A stretch of DNA of 15,638 nucleotides from an uncultured Lachnospiraceae bacterium (GTDB taxonomy: Bacteria > Bacillota > Clostridia > Lachnospirales > Lachnospiraceae). Positions 1-7,503 of the stretch are shown one piece after another. The DNA lies in the NCBI GenBank assembly GCA_910580195.1, contig CAJTWA010000069.1, positions 1 to 15,638 on the forward strand, in the 5' to 3' direction. The translations under genes were made by a program, and so were the position numbers. The stretch's first letter is position 1; each line of letters begins with the position of its first letter. Under the pieces are notes generated by a model that was not told where the DNA came from, did no database searches, and was given only the letters and a program-made list of their open reading frames with translations.

Positions 1-1
1 A

Positions 2-730
2 CAGCACATGATGAAATACCTTACCGATAAAGGATATGAGGTTGATTTTTCGGGCGGTCATTGGAAGATGAAGCTGCCACAGTATAAGCATTTCACAAGG
101 TTAGACACGCTTGACGAGCGGCTGACTCCCGATTTTATACGGTCATGTTTAGGCGGGACTTCCCGATATGGGAACTACAAAGCAAGGATTTCCTACTCCC
201 CGCATATGCCAGAGCAGTATAAAAACGCATGGAAACCGCATCAGAAAACCACAGGGATTTTGGCATTATATTACTACTGGTGCTATCAGTTAGGGGTATT
301 CCCCAAAGGCACGGACTACAAGCCGACAAGCCCGTTGATGAAAGAAGAGCTTCGGAAACTGGACGAGATTACCGCACAGGTACGGTATATGTCAAAGAAT
401 AACATCTCTACCCTCTCCGACTTACACGCCGACAGGGAGAAAAACCAGACCGAAATGAATAAACTTATCGACTACCGCCAGCACTTGCGGAACAAGGTAC
501 GCCGTGCTTTACCAGCCGAAAAAGAAACACTCCGAGCCGAAAAACAGGGCGTGACGGAGCAGATAACGGAGCTTAGGAAGCGGCTGAAATATGCAGACGG
601 AATTGAGAAACGCTCTGCCCATATCGACAACTGCTTAGACCAAATCTACGACACGATTGAAAATCAGCAGTCAAGCCGACAGAAACAGCCAGTCAAAACA
701 GACCGCAGGAGGGAGGAATCATTACGATGA
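2..730 (+). CDS. Relaxase/mobilization protein, C-terminal part (5'-truncated by window edge)
   Basis: The reading frame is open to the left edge, so the two ATGs at 8 and 11 are internal codons and this is the C-terminal ~242 residues. The text resembles the C-terminal region of MobA/VirD2-type relaxases of Tn1549-family elements: a GYEVDFSGGHWKMKLP stretch, then FTRLDTLDERLTPDFI, then a tyrosine-rich LALYYYWCYQLG segment. The last ~110 residues are charged and predicted coiled coil (repeated E/K/R/L). The catalytic N-terminus that would nick oriT lies outside the window. The stop codon overlaps the start of the next gene (ATGA), which implies translational coupling. The relaxase would act in the donor cell to process the excised circle for conjugation. 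Confidence 0.82.
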   Translation, partial: QHMMKYLTDKGYEVDFSGGHWKMKLPQYKHFTRLDTLDERLTPDFIRSCLGGTSRYGNYKARISYSPHMPEQYKNAWKPHQKTTGILALYYYWCYQLGVFPKGTDYKPTSPLMKEELRKLDEITAQVRYMSKNNISTLSDLHADREKNQTEMNKLIDYRQHLRNKVRRALPAEKETLRAEKQGVTEQITELRKRLKYADGIEKRSAHIDNCLDQIYDTIENQQSSRQKQPVKTDRRREESLR

Positions 731-990
731 ATGAGCCTTTTAGCGATACAGAAAAAGAAGATTTTTCAGAAGAAACTACCATCCGTCAGATGATTGACGG
801 GATTACGGACTGCCTTGCATCCATGACAAAAGAAGAACGGTTGGCATGGTTTCGCAGGTCGCAATATCCTCATCCTGTTAATTTCCAGAAAGAGATAGAC
901 GGCACAGTTTATACAGTCAATGTCCATTTTAACGCTGCCGCTTCTGAGAGCATTCAGGAAAAAGCCGAGCGCATTCTCCTAAAACTATAA
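727..990 (+). CDS. TnpW-family transposon-encoded small protein
   Basis: An 87-residue acidic protein starting at the ATG that overlaps the relaxase stop by four bases; GGAGG at 712-716 lies 10 nt upstream. The sequence (MTKEERLAWF, then QYPHPVNFQKEIDGTVYTVNVHFN, then a helical end) matches what is usually annotated as transposon-encoded TnpW in Tn1549-like elements. The middle looks like a small beta sheet between two helices. No catalytic motif, signal peptide or membrane segment is visible, and its biochemical role is unknown. Its fixed place between relaxase and recombinase suggests a mobility-related role, which is inference. Confidence 0.7.
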   Translation: MNEPFSDTEKEDFSEETTIRQMIDGITDCLASMTKEERLAWFRRSQYPHPVNFQKEIDGTVYTVNVHFNAAASESIQEKAERILLKL

Positions 991-1018
991 ACGGCATTTG
1001 AATTAAGGCTTTAAAGCA

Positions 1019-1047
1019 TTGAAGTATTCTGCCAGATATGGTATGAT
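1019..1047 (+). promoter_or_regulatory. Sigma-A type promoter of the serine recombinase gene
   Basis: TTGAAG at 1019-1024 and TATGAT at 1042-1047 are separated by 17 bp. This sits about 48 bp before the recombinase ATG, in the only sizeable gap in the element part of the window, so the recombinase can be expressed separately from the relaxase operon. Confidence 0.6.
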
Positions 1048-1076
1048 GATGACACCTACAATTCATATCATGTCTG
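1033..1076. promoter_or_regulatory. Imperfect dyad overlapping the recombinase -10 (candidate operator)
   Basis: CAGATATGGTATG at 1033-1045 and CATATCATGTCTG at 1064-1076 are inverted copies matching at 11 of 13 positions, with an 18-nt gap. The left arm covers the -10 box, so a protein bound here would block transcription. The ligand is unknown; the recombinase itself or an element-encoded regulator are both possible. A transcript hairpin in the leader is an alternative reading. Confidence 0.4.
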
Positions 1077-1094
1077 ACTGTGGAAAGGAGAAAT

Positions 1095-2768
1095 ATGAGC
1101 AATCAGCCAGAAAAAATAACAGCTTTATACTGCCGTTTAAGCCGTGATGATGAGCAGGACGGGCTTTCGGGCAGCATCAAAAACCAGCAGTCCATACTGG
1201 ATAAATATGCAAAAGAGAACGGTTTCCGTAATCCCCGCTTCTTTGTGGATGATGGATTTTCGGGAGTTACGTTTACAAGACCCTCCTTTATGGAGATGAT
1301 GGACTTAGCCGAGCAGGGGAAAATCGGAACGATTATCGTCAAAGACCACTCAAGGCTTGGGCGCAACCGTCTTGTCGTCGGGCAGTTATTAGAGGAAGAT
1401 TTTGAGCGTCTTGACGTGCGGTATATTGCCATCATGGACAACATTGACACAGCAAAAGGCATCAGCGACCTTGTCCCCATGCAGGACTTATTCAACGAAT
1501 GGCACGCCAAGAACACAAGCCAGAAAGTGCGGAATGTCCTGCGCAATAAGGGAATGTCGGGCACGCCGCTTACAACCATCCCGCCATTTGGATACAAAAA
1601 GAATCCAGACACCCCTAAAGAATGGCTTATTGACGAGCCTGCGGCTGAAGTTGTAAAACGGATTTTTGATATGTGCGTGGCGGGGTTCGGACCGACACAG
1701 ATAGCAAAAAAGCTGAAAGCCGACAAGGTGATGACGCCTACGGCATACTGGCGCAGAATCGGGAAACCGTACCGCAGGCTGTCTACCGTGCCATACGGCT
1801 GGTCAGCCGACACCGTGGGGAATATCCTCTCACGGCAGGAATATATCGGGGACACCATCAATTTCCGCACCACAAGCAAATCTTTTAAGAACAAGAAACG
1901 TCTGGAACGCCCGCAGGAGGAATGGCAGATATTTAAGGACACCCACCCTGCCATTATTGACGAAGAAACTTTCCTGCTTGTGCAGGAGCTTCGGGAACAC
2001 CGCCGCAGACCGACCAGACACGGGACTGTCAGTATGTTTTCGGGACTGCTCTACTGCGCCGACTGCGGGGAAAAACTGTATTACAATGCAATGAACAGCA
2101 AGCGTCAGCATCCCTATTTTTTCTGTTCCAGCTACCGCAAAAACTCTGACGTATGCTCTGCCCACTATATCCGTGAAGAAATCGTGGCAGGGATTGTATT
2201 GGAAAGCATGCAGCGGGTATTCTGGTATGTGCAGAGTTTTGAAAAGGATTTTGCCAGAAAGCAGATGGCTGCTTTCGGCGAGGAAAAGAAAAAGGAGCTT
2301 TCCATGAAGCGGAGGGAACTTGAAAAGACAAAGAAACGTGTAAGAGAGATTGACATCCTTATCCAGAAGATTTATGAGGACAATGTAAGCGGAAAAATTT
2401 CTGATGAACGCTTTGCCACCATGTCGATGGCGTTTGAGGACGAGCAGAAACAGTTAAAAACATCCATCCCCGACATGGAACAGTACCTTGAAACCGAAAC
2501 AAACAAAAGCGACTGTCTTCAGCGTTTTATCGACAGGGTAAAAAACGTCACGCAGCTTACGGAATTAACACCCGAAACCGTACATGAGTTTATTGATAAG
2601 ATTATCGTTTCCAATCCAGAATATATTGACGGCAAACGCCGCCAGAGTTTAGAAATTTATTATAATGGCGTGGGCATTGTCCGAGAGCCGTCGCCAGAAG
2701 AAATGGAAGAACTGTTCCAAGAGCATATGCAAAACAGGAAATCCAGCCAGAACAGCAAAACAGCGTAG
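1095..2768 (+). CDS. Large serine recombinase (TndX/TnpX-like integrase)
   Basis: A 557-residue site-specific recombinase expected to excise and insert the element through a covalent serine-DNA intermediate. An N-terminal resolvase domain (about residues 8-150) starts LYCRLSRDD with the likely nucleophile Ser16, followed by DGFSG and KDHSRLGRN. A recombinase domain follows, then a zinc ribbon with Cys321, Cys324, Cys344 and Cys354, then a Lys/Glu-rich coiled coil and a C-terminal tail of the type annotated DUF4368. Length is near TndX of Tn5397 (533 residues by recall). The ATG at 1095 is chosen because AAAGGAG lies 4 nt upstream; an in-frame GTG at 1080 has no ribosome site. No inactivating change is seen. 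The gene has its own promoter and is the last gene of the element. Confidence 0.92.
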   Translation: MSNQPEKITALYCRLSRDDEQDGLSGSIKNQQSILDKYAKENGFRNPRFFVDDGFSGVTFTRPSFMEMMDLAEQGKIGTIIVKDHSRLGRNRLVVGQLLEEDFERLDVRYIAIMDNIDTAKGISDLVPMQDLFNEWHAKNTSQKVRNVLRNKGMSGTPLTTIPPFGYKKNPDTPKEWLIDEPAAEVVKRIFDMCVAGFGPTQIAKKLKADKVMTPTAYWRRIGKPYRRLSTVPYGWSADTVGNILSRQEYIGDTINFRTTSKSFKNKKRLERPQEEWQIFKDTHPAIIDEETFLLVQELREHRRRPTRHGTVSMFSGLLYCADCGEKLYYNAMNSKRQHPYFFCSSYRKNSDVCSAHYIREEIVAGIVLESMQRVFWYVQSFEKDFARKQMAAFGEEKKKELSMKRRELEKTKKRVREIDILIQKIYEDNVSGKISDERFATMSMAFEDEQKQLKTSIPDMEQYLETETNKSDCLQRFIDRVKNVTQLTELTPETVHEFIDKIIVSNPEYIDGKRRQSLEIYYNGVGIVREPSPEEMEELFQEHMQNRKSSQNSKTA

Positions 2769-2780
2769 CCACAGGGCTAC
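2765..2780 (+). other. Small hairpin spanning the recombinase stop codon
   Basis: GTAGCC (2765-2770) and GGCTAC (2775-2780) form a perfect 6-bp stem with a 4-nt loop; the TAG stop is inside the left arm. No T tract follows, so it is a weak terminator at best. It could be part of the element end recognised by the recombinase, which is speculation. Confidence 0.35.
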
Positions 2781-2845
2781 ACTGTCTACATAATCACATC
2801 ATTATATTTTAGTCTATGCAATAACATCCTTACGGAAATTTACCC
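2769..2845. other. Likely location of the element-chromosome junction (attR)
   Basis: Serine-recombinase elements of the TndX type usually end close behind the recombinase gene. The first chromosomal-looking signal is a promoter-like stretch near 2840-2870 that shares an 11-base string with the pncB promoter repeat further along this chromosome. The junction is therefore placed by inference between these points. No target duplication can be tested because the left end is not in the window. Confidence 0.4.
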
Positions 2846-2870
2846 ATTCCCGCATATTTTATGTTACAAT
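2840..2870 (+). promoter_or_regulatory. Possible promoter of the DHH phosphoesterase gene
   Basis: TTACCC (2840-2845) and TACAAT (2865-2870) lie 19 bp apart, a weak match with long spacing. The stretch ATTCCCGCATA (2846-2856) also occurs just behind the -35 of the first pncB promoter repeat (8900-8910), which suggests a shared chromosomal promoter style. It would give a leader of about 215 nt. Confidence 0.3.
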
Positions 2871-3090
2871 GTTTTATGTGATTTTGTTTCCCTCATTTTT
2901 TCCCTTATCAGGGTCCATCATACCCTGTGGGAGATATAACACAAGGGACCTTTCAGGGAAAGCTTACCTGCAATAAACTTCCCCACAGCCCCATTCCCCG
3001 CACCTCGCCAGCTTATATTAGGAACTGCAGCCAAACTTTGCCACCTGCCCTCCCTGCACCAAAAATAACCCAAAGAAAAGGAGCACCCCA
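2871..3090 (+). other. Untranslated leader before the DHH gene, small hairpins only
   Basis: No gene is supported here. Two short hairpins are visible: CAGGGT/ACCCTG (2909-2914 and 2922-2927, 7-nt loop) and CTTTC/GAAAG (2950-2954 and 2958-2962). The second half is strikingly poor in G and rich in C and A. I recognise no riboswitch, T-box or small RNA. AAGGAG at 3078-3083 is the ribosome site of the next gene. Confidence 0.4.
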
Positions 3091-4107
3091 ATGAACCCAT
3101 TTAACCTAATAGAAATCCTAAAAAACCACACCGTCTACATCCAAACCCACAACTTCCCCGACCCCGACGCCATCGCCAGCGCCTTCGGCCTCCAGCAGTT
3201 CCTAGCATACCACGGTATCCCCGCATCCCTATGCTACGACGGAAAAATTGACCGGCTCAGCGCAAAAAAGATGCTGGACACCTTCGGCATTGCCATGTAT
3301 TCCAAAAACGACCTTACCAGTATGGGGGAAAAAGACCTGATTGTGCTAATAGATTCCCAGAAATTAAATAAAAATGTCACCGATTTGGTTGGGGATGAGG
3401 TAGCCTGCATTGACCACCACCCAGTCTTTTTCCCATACCAATACCAGTATCAGGATATCCAACAGGTGGGAGCCTGCTCTTCCATTATCGCTTCTTATTT
3501 CATGCGCACGAAAACCCCCATTTCGCCCAAATGCGCTGCTGCGCTGGCCTATGGGATAAAAATGGACACGGCTGATTTTACCCGGGGGACATCATTGCTG
3601 GATACGGAAATGCTTACCTTCCTGTTCTCCCATGCCGACTGGGGGCTTGTCAACCATATGTATACCAATACCATGGAATTTGACGATTTACGGGCGTATG
3701 GGGCGGCAATCCAGAATATCCAGATTTTTGGCGGCACGGGGTTTGCCTATATCCCCTTCCACTGCGCCACTGCGCTGATTGCCATAATTTCTGATTTTAT
3801 TTTGTCGCTGGATGTGGTGGACATTGCAGTGGTTTATGCCATGCAGACAAATGGCATCCGCTTTTCTGTCCGCTGTGAGCAGGACCGTATCCACGCCGGC
3901 AGCCTGATTTCCCATGTGATGGCCCCTTGGGGGAGCGGCGGCGGGCACCCTTCCATGGCTGGAGGGATGGTTCCGGCAGAAAAAATGCATTTGCTGGGGG
4001 AGGACATCCATAGTTCCATCCAAGAAGCCTTTTTGGAGGAAATCGCAGAACTGGAAAAAGAAGCAGCTGCCCAGAATCCCGATGTGGGAACAGGCAGAAT
4101 CCCATAA
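3091..4107 (+). CDS. DHH/DHHA1-family phosphoesterase (NrnA-like)
   Basis: A 338-residue protein with the family motifs in order: HNFPDPDAIAS (His20, Asp24, Asp26), LIDSQ (Asp88), IDHHP (Asp108, His109, His110), and a C-terminal DHHA1 domain with the glycine-rich SGGGH at about 282-286. These residues bind two Mn ions in the family, which includes nanoRNases/pAp phosphatases (NrnA) and cyclic-dinucleotide phosphodiesterases. There is no membrane or PAS part, so a soluble cytoplasmic NrnA-like enzyme acting on short oligonucleotides or related substrates is most likely; the exact substrate is not readable. AAGGAG lies 7 nt before the ATG. Early codons are almost all C- or A-ending with very few G. 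The gene ends at a strong terminator facing a convergent gene. Confidence 0.85.
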   Translation: MNPFNLIEILKNHTVYIQTHNFPDPDAIASAFGLQQFLAYHGIPASLCYDGKIDRLSAKKMLDTFGIAMYSKNDLTSMGEKDLIVLIDSQKLNKNVTDLVGDEVACIDHHPVFFPYQYQYQDIQQVGACSSIIASYFMRTKTPISPKCAAALAYGIKMDTADFTRGTSLLDTEMLTFLFSHADWGLVNHMYTNTMEFDDLRAYGAAIQNIQIFGGTGFAYIPFHCATALIAIISDFILSLDVVDIAVVYAMQTNGIRFSVRCEQDRIHAGSLISHVMAPWGSGGGHPSMAGGMVPAEKMHLLGEDIHSSIQEAFLEEIAELEKEAAAQNPDVGTGRIP

Positions 4108-4168
4108 AACGAAATCCTATGCAGGGAAACAGCATAAATAAAATGGTGTCCTATGTGGGAAACAGCAT
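4082..4168 (+). repeat. Degenerate repeat building the DHH gene's 3' end and terminator arm
   Basis: CCTATGCAGGGAAACAGCAT (4116-4135) and CCTATGTGGGAAACAGCAT (4150-4168) are copies 34 bp apart with a one-base indel. A weaker third relative, ATGTGGGAACAGGCA, lies in the last codons of the DHH gene (4082-4096). The last copy supplies the left arm of the terminator stem. Confidence 0.6.
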
Positions 4169-4196
4169 GGTTAGGCTGTTTCCCACAAGCCTTTTT
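4155..4196 (+). terminator. Rho-independent terminator of the DHH gene
   Basis: GTGGGAAACAGC (4155-4166) pairs perfectly over 12 bp with GCTGTTTCCCAC (4175-4186) across an 8-nt loop, and five T follow at 4192-4196. It lies between two convergent genes and overlaps the stop of the minus-strand gene by two bases; the stem could also slow transcription from that side, but the T tract favours the plus strand. Confidence 0.85.
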
Positions 4197-5880
4197 ACCC
4201 AATCAGGACCCTTTTCCCTTCAAATGCAAACCCATAGTGGCAAATCTGGTCTTTTGGGATTCCGCCCGCAACCAGCCCGCTGTCATATTTCCTTTCCTCT
4301 ATCTGGGCAAGGGCCGCCTTTAACGTGTCTTCCAGCGTTTTTTCCCTCCGCGGGTTCCTGACCTTAAACTCCAGCACATAAGCAGGCTTACGCCTTCTGT
4401 CCCCCAAGGGCTCCAGCACTACATCATACCTTCCAAAGCCGCTTTCCCGGTTTGACAAAATCTGGTATTCCCCTGCTAATTCCACAACCAGCCCCAGCAC
4501 AAACCCATGGTAGAACCGCTCTGGATGGCTGCAGCCGGAAGGCTGGTTCCCCGTATCAAAAAAGCTGAACACCGCCTCGGAAATCTGGTTCATATACTCA
4601 TTCATATATTCCAAATCCCCATGCAGGAATGCCTGAAGGAACTCACGGTATGGGACGTCCCTTTCTGAAAACCACGCCCGCACCATATGATGGAACATCA
4701 GGCGAATCTCTTTATTTGTCAGTTCTAAATGGTAAATATAATTGTCCCCATCAAAAATGCTTTCTGTTACTTTCAGGTACCCGCTTGCCAAAAGCAGGCT
4801 CCAAATGGCATCTTCCCGCTTGCCCAGCTGCCCAAACACGGTTTCCTCTTCCACTGCCGCCACTAACGGGCGGTTTTCCAGCAAATCCTCCATCGCCATT
4901 TTCACTTGTGCAGTCCCCTGCATCACAAGCCGGCTGACAAGGGCATTGGAACTCGTATTTGCCCAGTAAGGCTTGAATTTCTTCTCTTTTAGAAAACATG
5001 TGACCGACCATGGATTGTAAATATTCTTTAAGCTGCCGAAGCAAAATCCATCGTACCATTCCCGTATGCCTTCTTCCATGCCCAAAAGCCCATATTCCCC
5101 TAAAGCCTCCCTTACCTCCTGCTGGGTAAACCCAAAGCAGCCTGCATACCGTTCCGTGGTAGTTGTAACCACGGCCAGATGGTTCATGTCTGAAAATATG
5201 GATTCCCGCCCAACCCGGGTAATCCCCGTCAGAAGCCCCCGTTCCAGATATGGGTTAGTTTTAAAGGCATAATTGAAAAAACTTTGGATAAACTCCGCCA
5301 TCCTGTCCCAATATCCATGGAGATACGCCTCCTGTAAAGGGGTATCATACTCATCCAACAGGATAATTACTTTTTTCCCATAATAACGGTACATACATAT
5401 TGCCAGACGGTACAAGGACATAGCTGCTACTGTGTCTGAAACATCGCCTTGTATGCAAGTAAAATATGACTGTTCCTGCTGGCTTAACACATCCCCTTGG
5501 AGGAGAAAAGAAAATTTCCCATATAAGTCTATCAGGTTTTGGATGATCCCTTCCCTTGCATCTTCATATGTCCTGCCTTTTACCCCTGCAAAGCTAAGGC
5601 TGAGGACAGGGAACGCCCCTTGCAGCCTGCGGTATTTTTCCTCTTCCCAAACTGCAAGCCCTTCGAACAGGCTGCCCCTGCCGGCATACTGGTTGGAAAA
5701 AAACTGCTCTGCCATGCTCATGTTCAAGGTTTTCCCAAAACGGCGGGGACGTGCAACCAATGTAACTGCATCGCCATTTTCCCACCATTCCTTGATAAAC
5801 CCTGTCTTGTCCACGTAAAAATAGCCGTTTTCCCGGATGGACGCAAAATCCTGCGCCCCAATCGCTACTACCCTGCCCAT
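4195..5880 (-). CDS. AAA-ATPase-like / PD-(D/E)XK nuclease-like protein
   Basis: A 561-residue protein of the large family with an N-terminal AAA-ATPase-like domain and a C-terminal PD-(D/E)XK nuclease-like domain (Pfam AAA-ATPase_like and PDDEXK_9, named from recall). It opens with IGAQDFASIRENGYFYVDKT, then RPRRFGKT at 44-51 as the degenerate Walker A, then VIILLDEYD near 170-175 as Walker B. Near the C-terminus GRYDVVLEP (about 485) and VLEFKV (about 503) give the D and E-x-K of the nuclease fold. The ATG at 5880 is chosen because the family normally starts just before this IG.QDF motif and AGAAGGG lies 8 nt upstream; in-frame ATG or TTG codons up to 5973 would add up to 31 atypical residues. 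These genes are multicopy in gut anaerobes; function is unproven. Confidence 0.8.
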   Translation of the reverse strand: MGRVVAIGAQDFASIRENGYFYVDKTGFIKEWWENGDAVTLVARPRRFGKTLNMSMAEQFFSNQYAGRGSLFEGLAVWEEEKYRRLQGAFPVLSLSFAGVKGRTYEDAREGIIQNLIDLYGKFSFLLQGDVLSQQEQSYFTCIQGDVSDTVAAMSLYRLAICMYRYYGKKVIILLDEYDTPLQEAYLHGYWDRMAEFIQSFFNYAFKTNPYLERGLLTGITRVGRESIFSDMNHLAVVTTTTERYAGCFGFTQQEVREALGEYGLLGMEEGIREWYDGFCFGSLKNIYNPWSVTCFLKEKKFKPYWANTSSNALVSRLVMQGTAQVKMAMEDLLENRPLVAAVEEETVFGQLGKREDAIWSLLLASGYLKVTESIFDGDNYIYHLELTNKEIRLMFHHMVRAWFSERDVPYREFLQAFLHGDLEYMNEYMNQISEAVFSFFDTGNQPSGCSHPERFYHGFVLGLVVELAGEYQILSNRESGFGRYDVVLEPLGDRRRKPAYVLEFKVRNPRREKTLEDTLKAALAQIEERKYDSGLVAGGIPKDQICHYGFAFEGKRVLIG

Positions 5881-6043
5881 CTGCAAAGCCCTTCTGCCCC
5901 TTTCCGCAGCCGGGACATCCCTAGGCCACATTCCACACTCTTCCATGCCCATGGGAATGAAACCGCGCCGCAAATCTATGCTTTTACATTCTGCAGCCCT
6001 TCCTTGCCCATAAACATGTGGGACAAGCTGCAGACCTATGCCA

Positions 6044-7441
6044 TTACAGCTCGCAGTTCTTCACCGTCCGCGGGAATGGCACCACGTCGCGGATATTCGT
6101 CATGCCCGTTAAATACATGACGCAGCGTTCAAACCCAAGGCCAAAGCCTGCATGGCGCGCCGTGCCGTACTTGCGCAGATCCAAATAGAAACCATAATCT
6201 TCTTTGTTAAGCCCCAGCTCTTCCATCCGCTGGCACAGCTTGCCATAGTCGTCCTCCCTCTGGCTGCCGCCGATAATCTCGCCAATCCCGGGCACAAGGC
6301 AGTCCACGGCCGCAACGGTCTTCCCATCCGGGTTCAGCTTCATATAAAACGCCTTGATTTCCTTGGGGTAGTCGGTCACGAATACCGGGCGTTTGAACAC
6401 CTCTTCCGTCAGGTAACGTTCATGCTCAGTCTGGAGGTCAGCCCCCCAAGAAACCTTGTATTCAAAATTTCCATTGTTCTTTTCCAAAATTTCAATGGCT
6501 TCTGTGTAAGTTACATGGGCAAAATCTGAATTTACCACATGGTTCAGCCGTTCCAGCAGGCCTTTGTCTACAAAGCTGTTGAAAAACTGCATTTCTTCTG
6601 GGGCATGTTCCAGCACATAGCGGATGATATATTTCAGCATGCTTTCCGCTAAGGCCATATCATCTTCCAAATCCGCAAAAGCAATTTCCGGCTCAATCAT
6701 CCAAAACTCTGCCGCGTGCCTTGTGGTGTTGGAATTTTCTGCCCGGAAGGTAGGGCCGAAGGTATAAATATTTTTAAACGCCATGGCGTAAGTTTCCCCG
6801 TTTAACTGGCCGCTTACTGTCAGGTTGGTGGGCTTGCCGAAAAAGTCTTGGGAAAAATCAACCGCGCCTTCCCCATCCTTGGGGACATTCCCCAAATCCA
6901 ACGTCGTCACTTGGAACATCTCCCCGGCCCCTTCGCAGTCGCTCCCGGTAATCAGCGGCGTGTGCACATACACAAAATCCCTTTCTTGGAAAAATTTGTG
7001 GATGGCATAGGCGATTAAGGAACGCACCCGGAACACGGCCTCAAAGGTATTGGTACGGGGGCGCAGATGGGATACCGTCCTCAAGTATTCAAAGCTGTGC
7101 CGCTTCTTCTGCAGGGGATAATCCGGCGTGGACTGGCCTTCCACCAACACTTCCTCCGCTTGGATTTCAAAGGGCTGCTTGGCCTTGGGGGTTGCTACCA
7201 ACATTCCTCTTACCATGATAGCCGCCCCTACGTTTAATTTTTCCACTTCTGCAAAATTGGGAAGGGCATCGGAATACACGACTTGCAAGGGCTCAAAAAA
7301 TGTCCCGTCATTTACGACGATAAAGCCAAAATTTTTGGAACCCCGGATGCTCCTTACCCAGCCCCCGACGGTTACTTCTTTTTCCAAGAATTCCTCTTTC
7401 CTCCGGTAGAGGTCTTTGATGTTTGTCAATTTCCACTCCAT
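6044..7441 (-). CDS. asnS: Asparagine--tRNA ligase
   Basis: A 465-residue class II aminoacyl-tRNA synthetase that charges tRNA-Asn with asparagine in the cytoplasm. An N-terminal OB-fold anticodon-binding domain (about 1-115, VGGWVRSIRGSKNFGFIVVNDG) is followed by RTNTFEAVFRVRS (motif 1 region), TFRAENSNTTRHAAEFWMIE (motif 2, 231-250) and GFGLGFERCVMYLTG with IRDVVPFPRT (motif 3, 432-459). Length matches bacterial AsnRS. AAAGGAG lies 7 nt before the ATG. It is 62 nt downstream of the lipoprotein gene on the same strand with only a 5-bp hairpin (7469-7473/7482-7486) between, so co-transcription is likely. The gap is too short for a T-box leader. Confidence 0.96.
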   Translation of the reverse strand: MEWKLTNIKDLYRRKEEFLEKEVTVGGWVRSIRGSKNFGFIVVNDGTFFEPLQVVYSDALPNFAEVEKLNVGAAIMVRGMLVATPKAKQPFEIQAEEVLVEGQSTPDYPLQKKRHSFEYLRTVSHLRPRTNTFEAVFRVRSLIAYAIHKFFQERDFVYVHTPLITGSDCEGAGEMFQVTTLDLGNVPKDGEGAVDFSQDFFGKPTNLTVSGQLNGETYAMAFKNIYTFGPTFRAENSNTTRHAAEFWMIEPEIAFADLEDDMALAESMLKYIIRYVLEHAPEEMQFFNSFVDKGLLERLNHVVNSDFAHVTYTEAIEILEKNNGNFEYKVSWGADLQTEHERYLTEEVFKRPVFVTDYPKEIKAFYMKLNPDGKTVAAVDCLVPGIGEIIGGSQREDDYGKLCQRMEELGLNKEDYGFYLDLRKYGTARHAGFGLGFERCVMYLTGMTNIRDVVPFPRTVKNCEL

Positions 7442-7503
7442 AACTTTTCTCCTTTTTTTATTCTTCCTGCCCCAGGACTGCGGGGCGAAAACTTGCCTTA
7501 AAA

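Larger units (their letters stand above)
1..2800 (+). mobile_element. Right end of an integrative conjugative element (Tn1549/Tn5397-like)
   Basis: Three consecutive plus-strand genes (relaxase C-terminus, TnpW-like protein, large serine recombinase) form a typical terminal module of Firmicutes conjugative transposons that integrate with a serine recombinase. Beyond the recombinase stop the genes become ordinary chromosomal ones (DHH phosphoesterase, asnS, pncB), and codon use shifts to strongly C-ending codons at the start of the DHH gene. The left end lies outside the window. The right boundary is not resolved to the base; the end given is approximate. Family assignment rests on protein resemblance read by eye. 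Confidence 0.8.

Noticed and set aside
1103..1954. 283-codon open frame on the minus strand
   Set aside because: It is fully antisense to the conserved recombinase gene, has no ribosome site or protein-family resemblance, and is a by-product of that gene's codon use.
2871..3090. Riboswitch or small RNA in the DHH leader
   Set aside because: Only small hairpins are visible and no known conserved core can be recognised.
5539..6120. 193-codon plus-strand frame across the AAA gene start and the asnS end
   Set aside because: It is antisense to two conserved genes, with shadow-like composition.
7442..7503. T-box or other riboswitch before asnS
   Set aside because: The gap is only 62 nt and holds just a 5-bp hairpin and the ribosome site; no T-box sequence is present.
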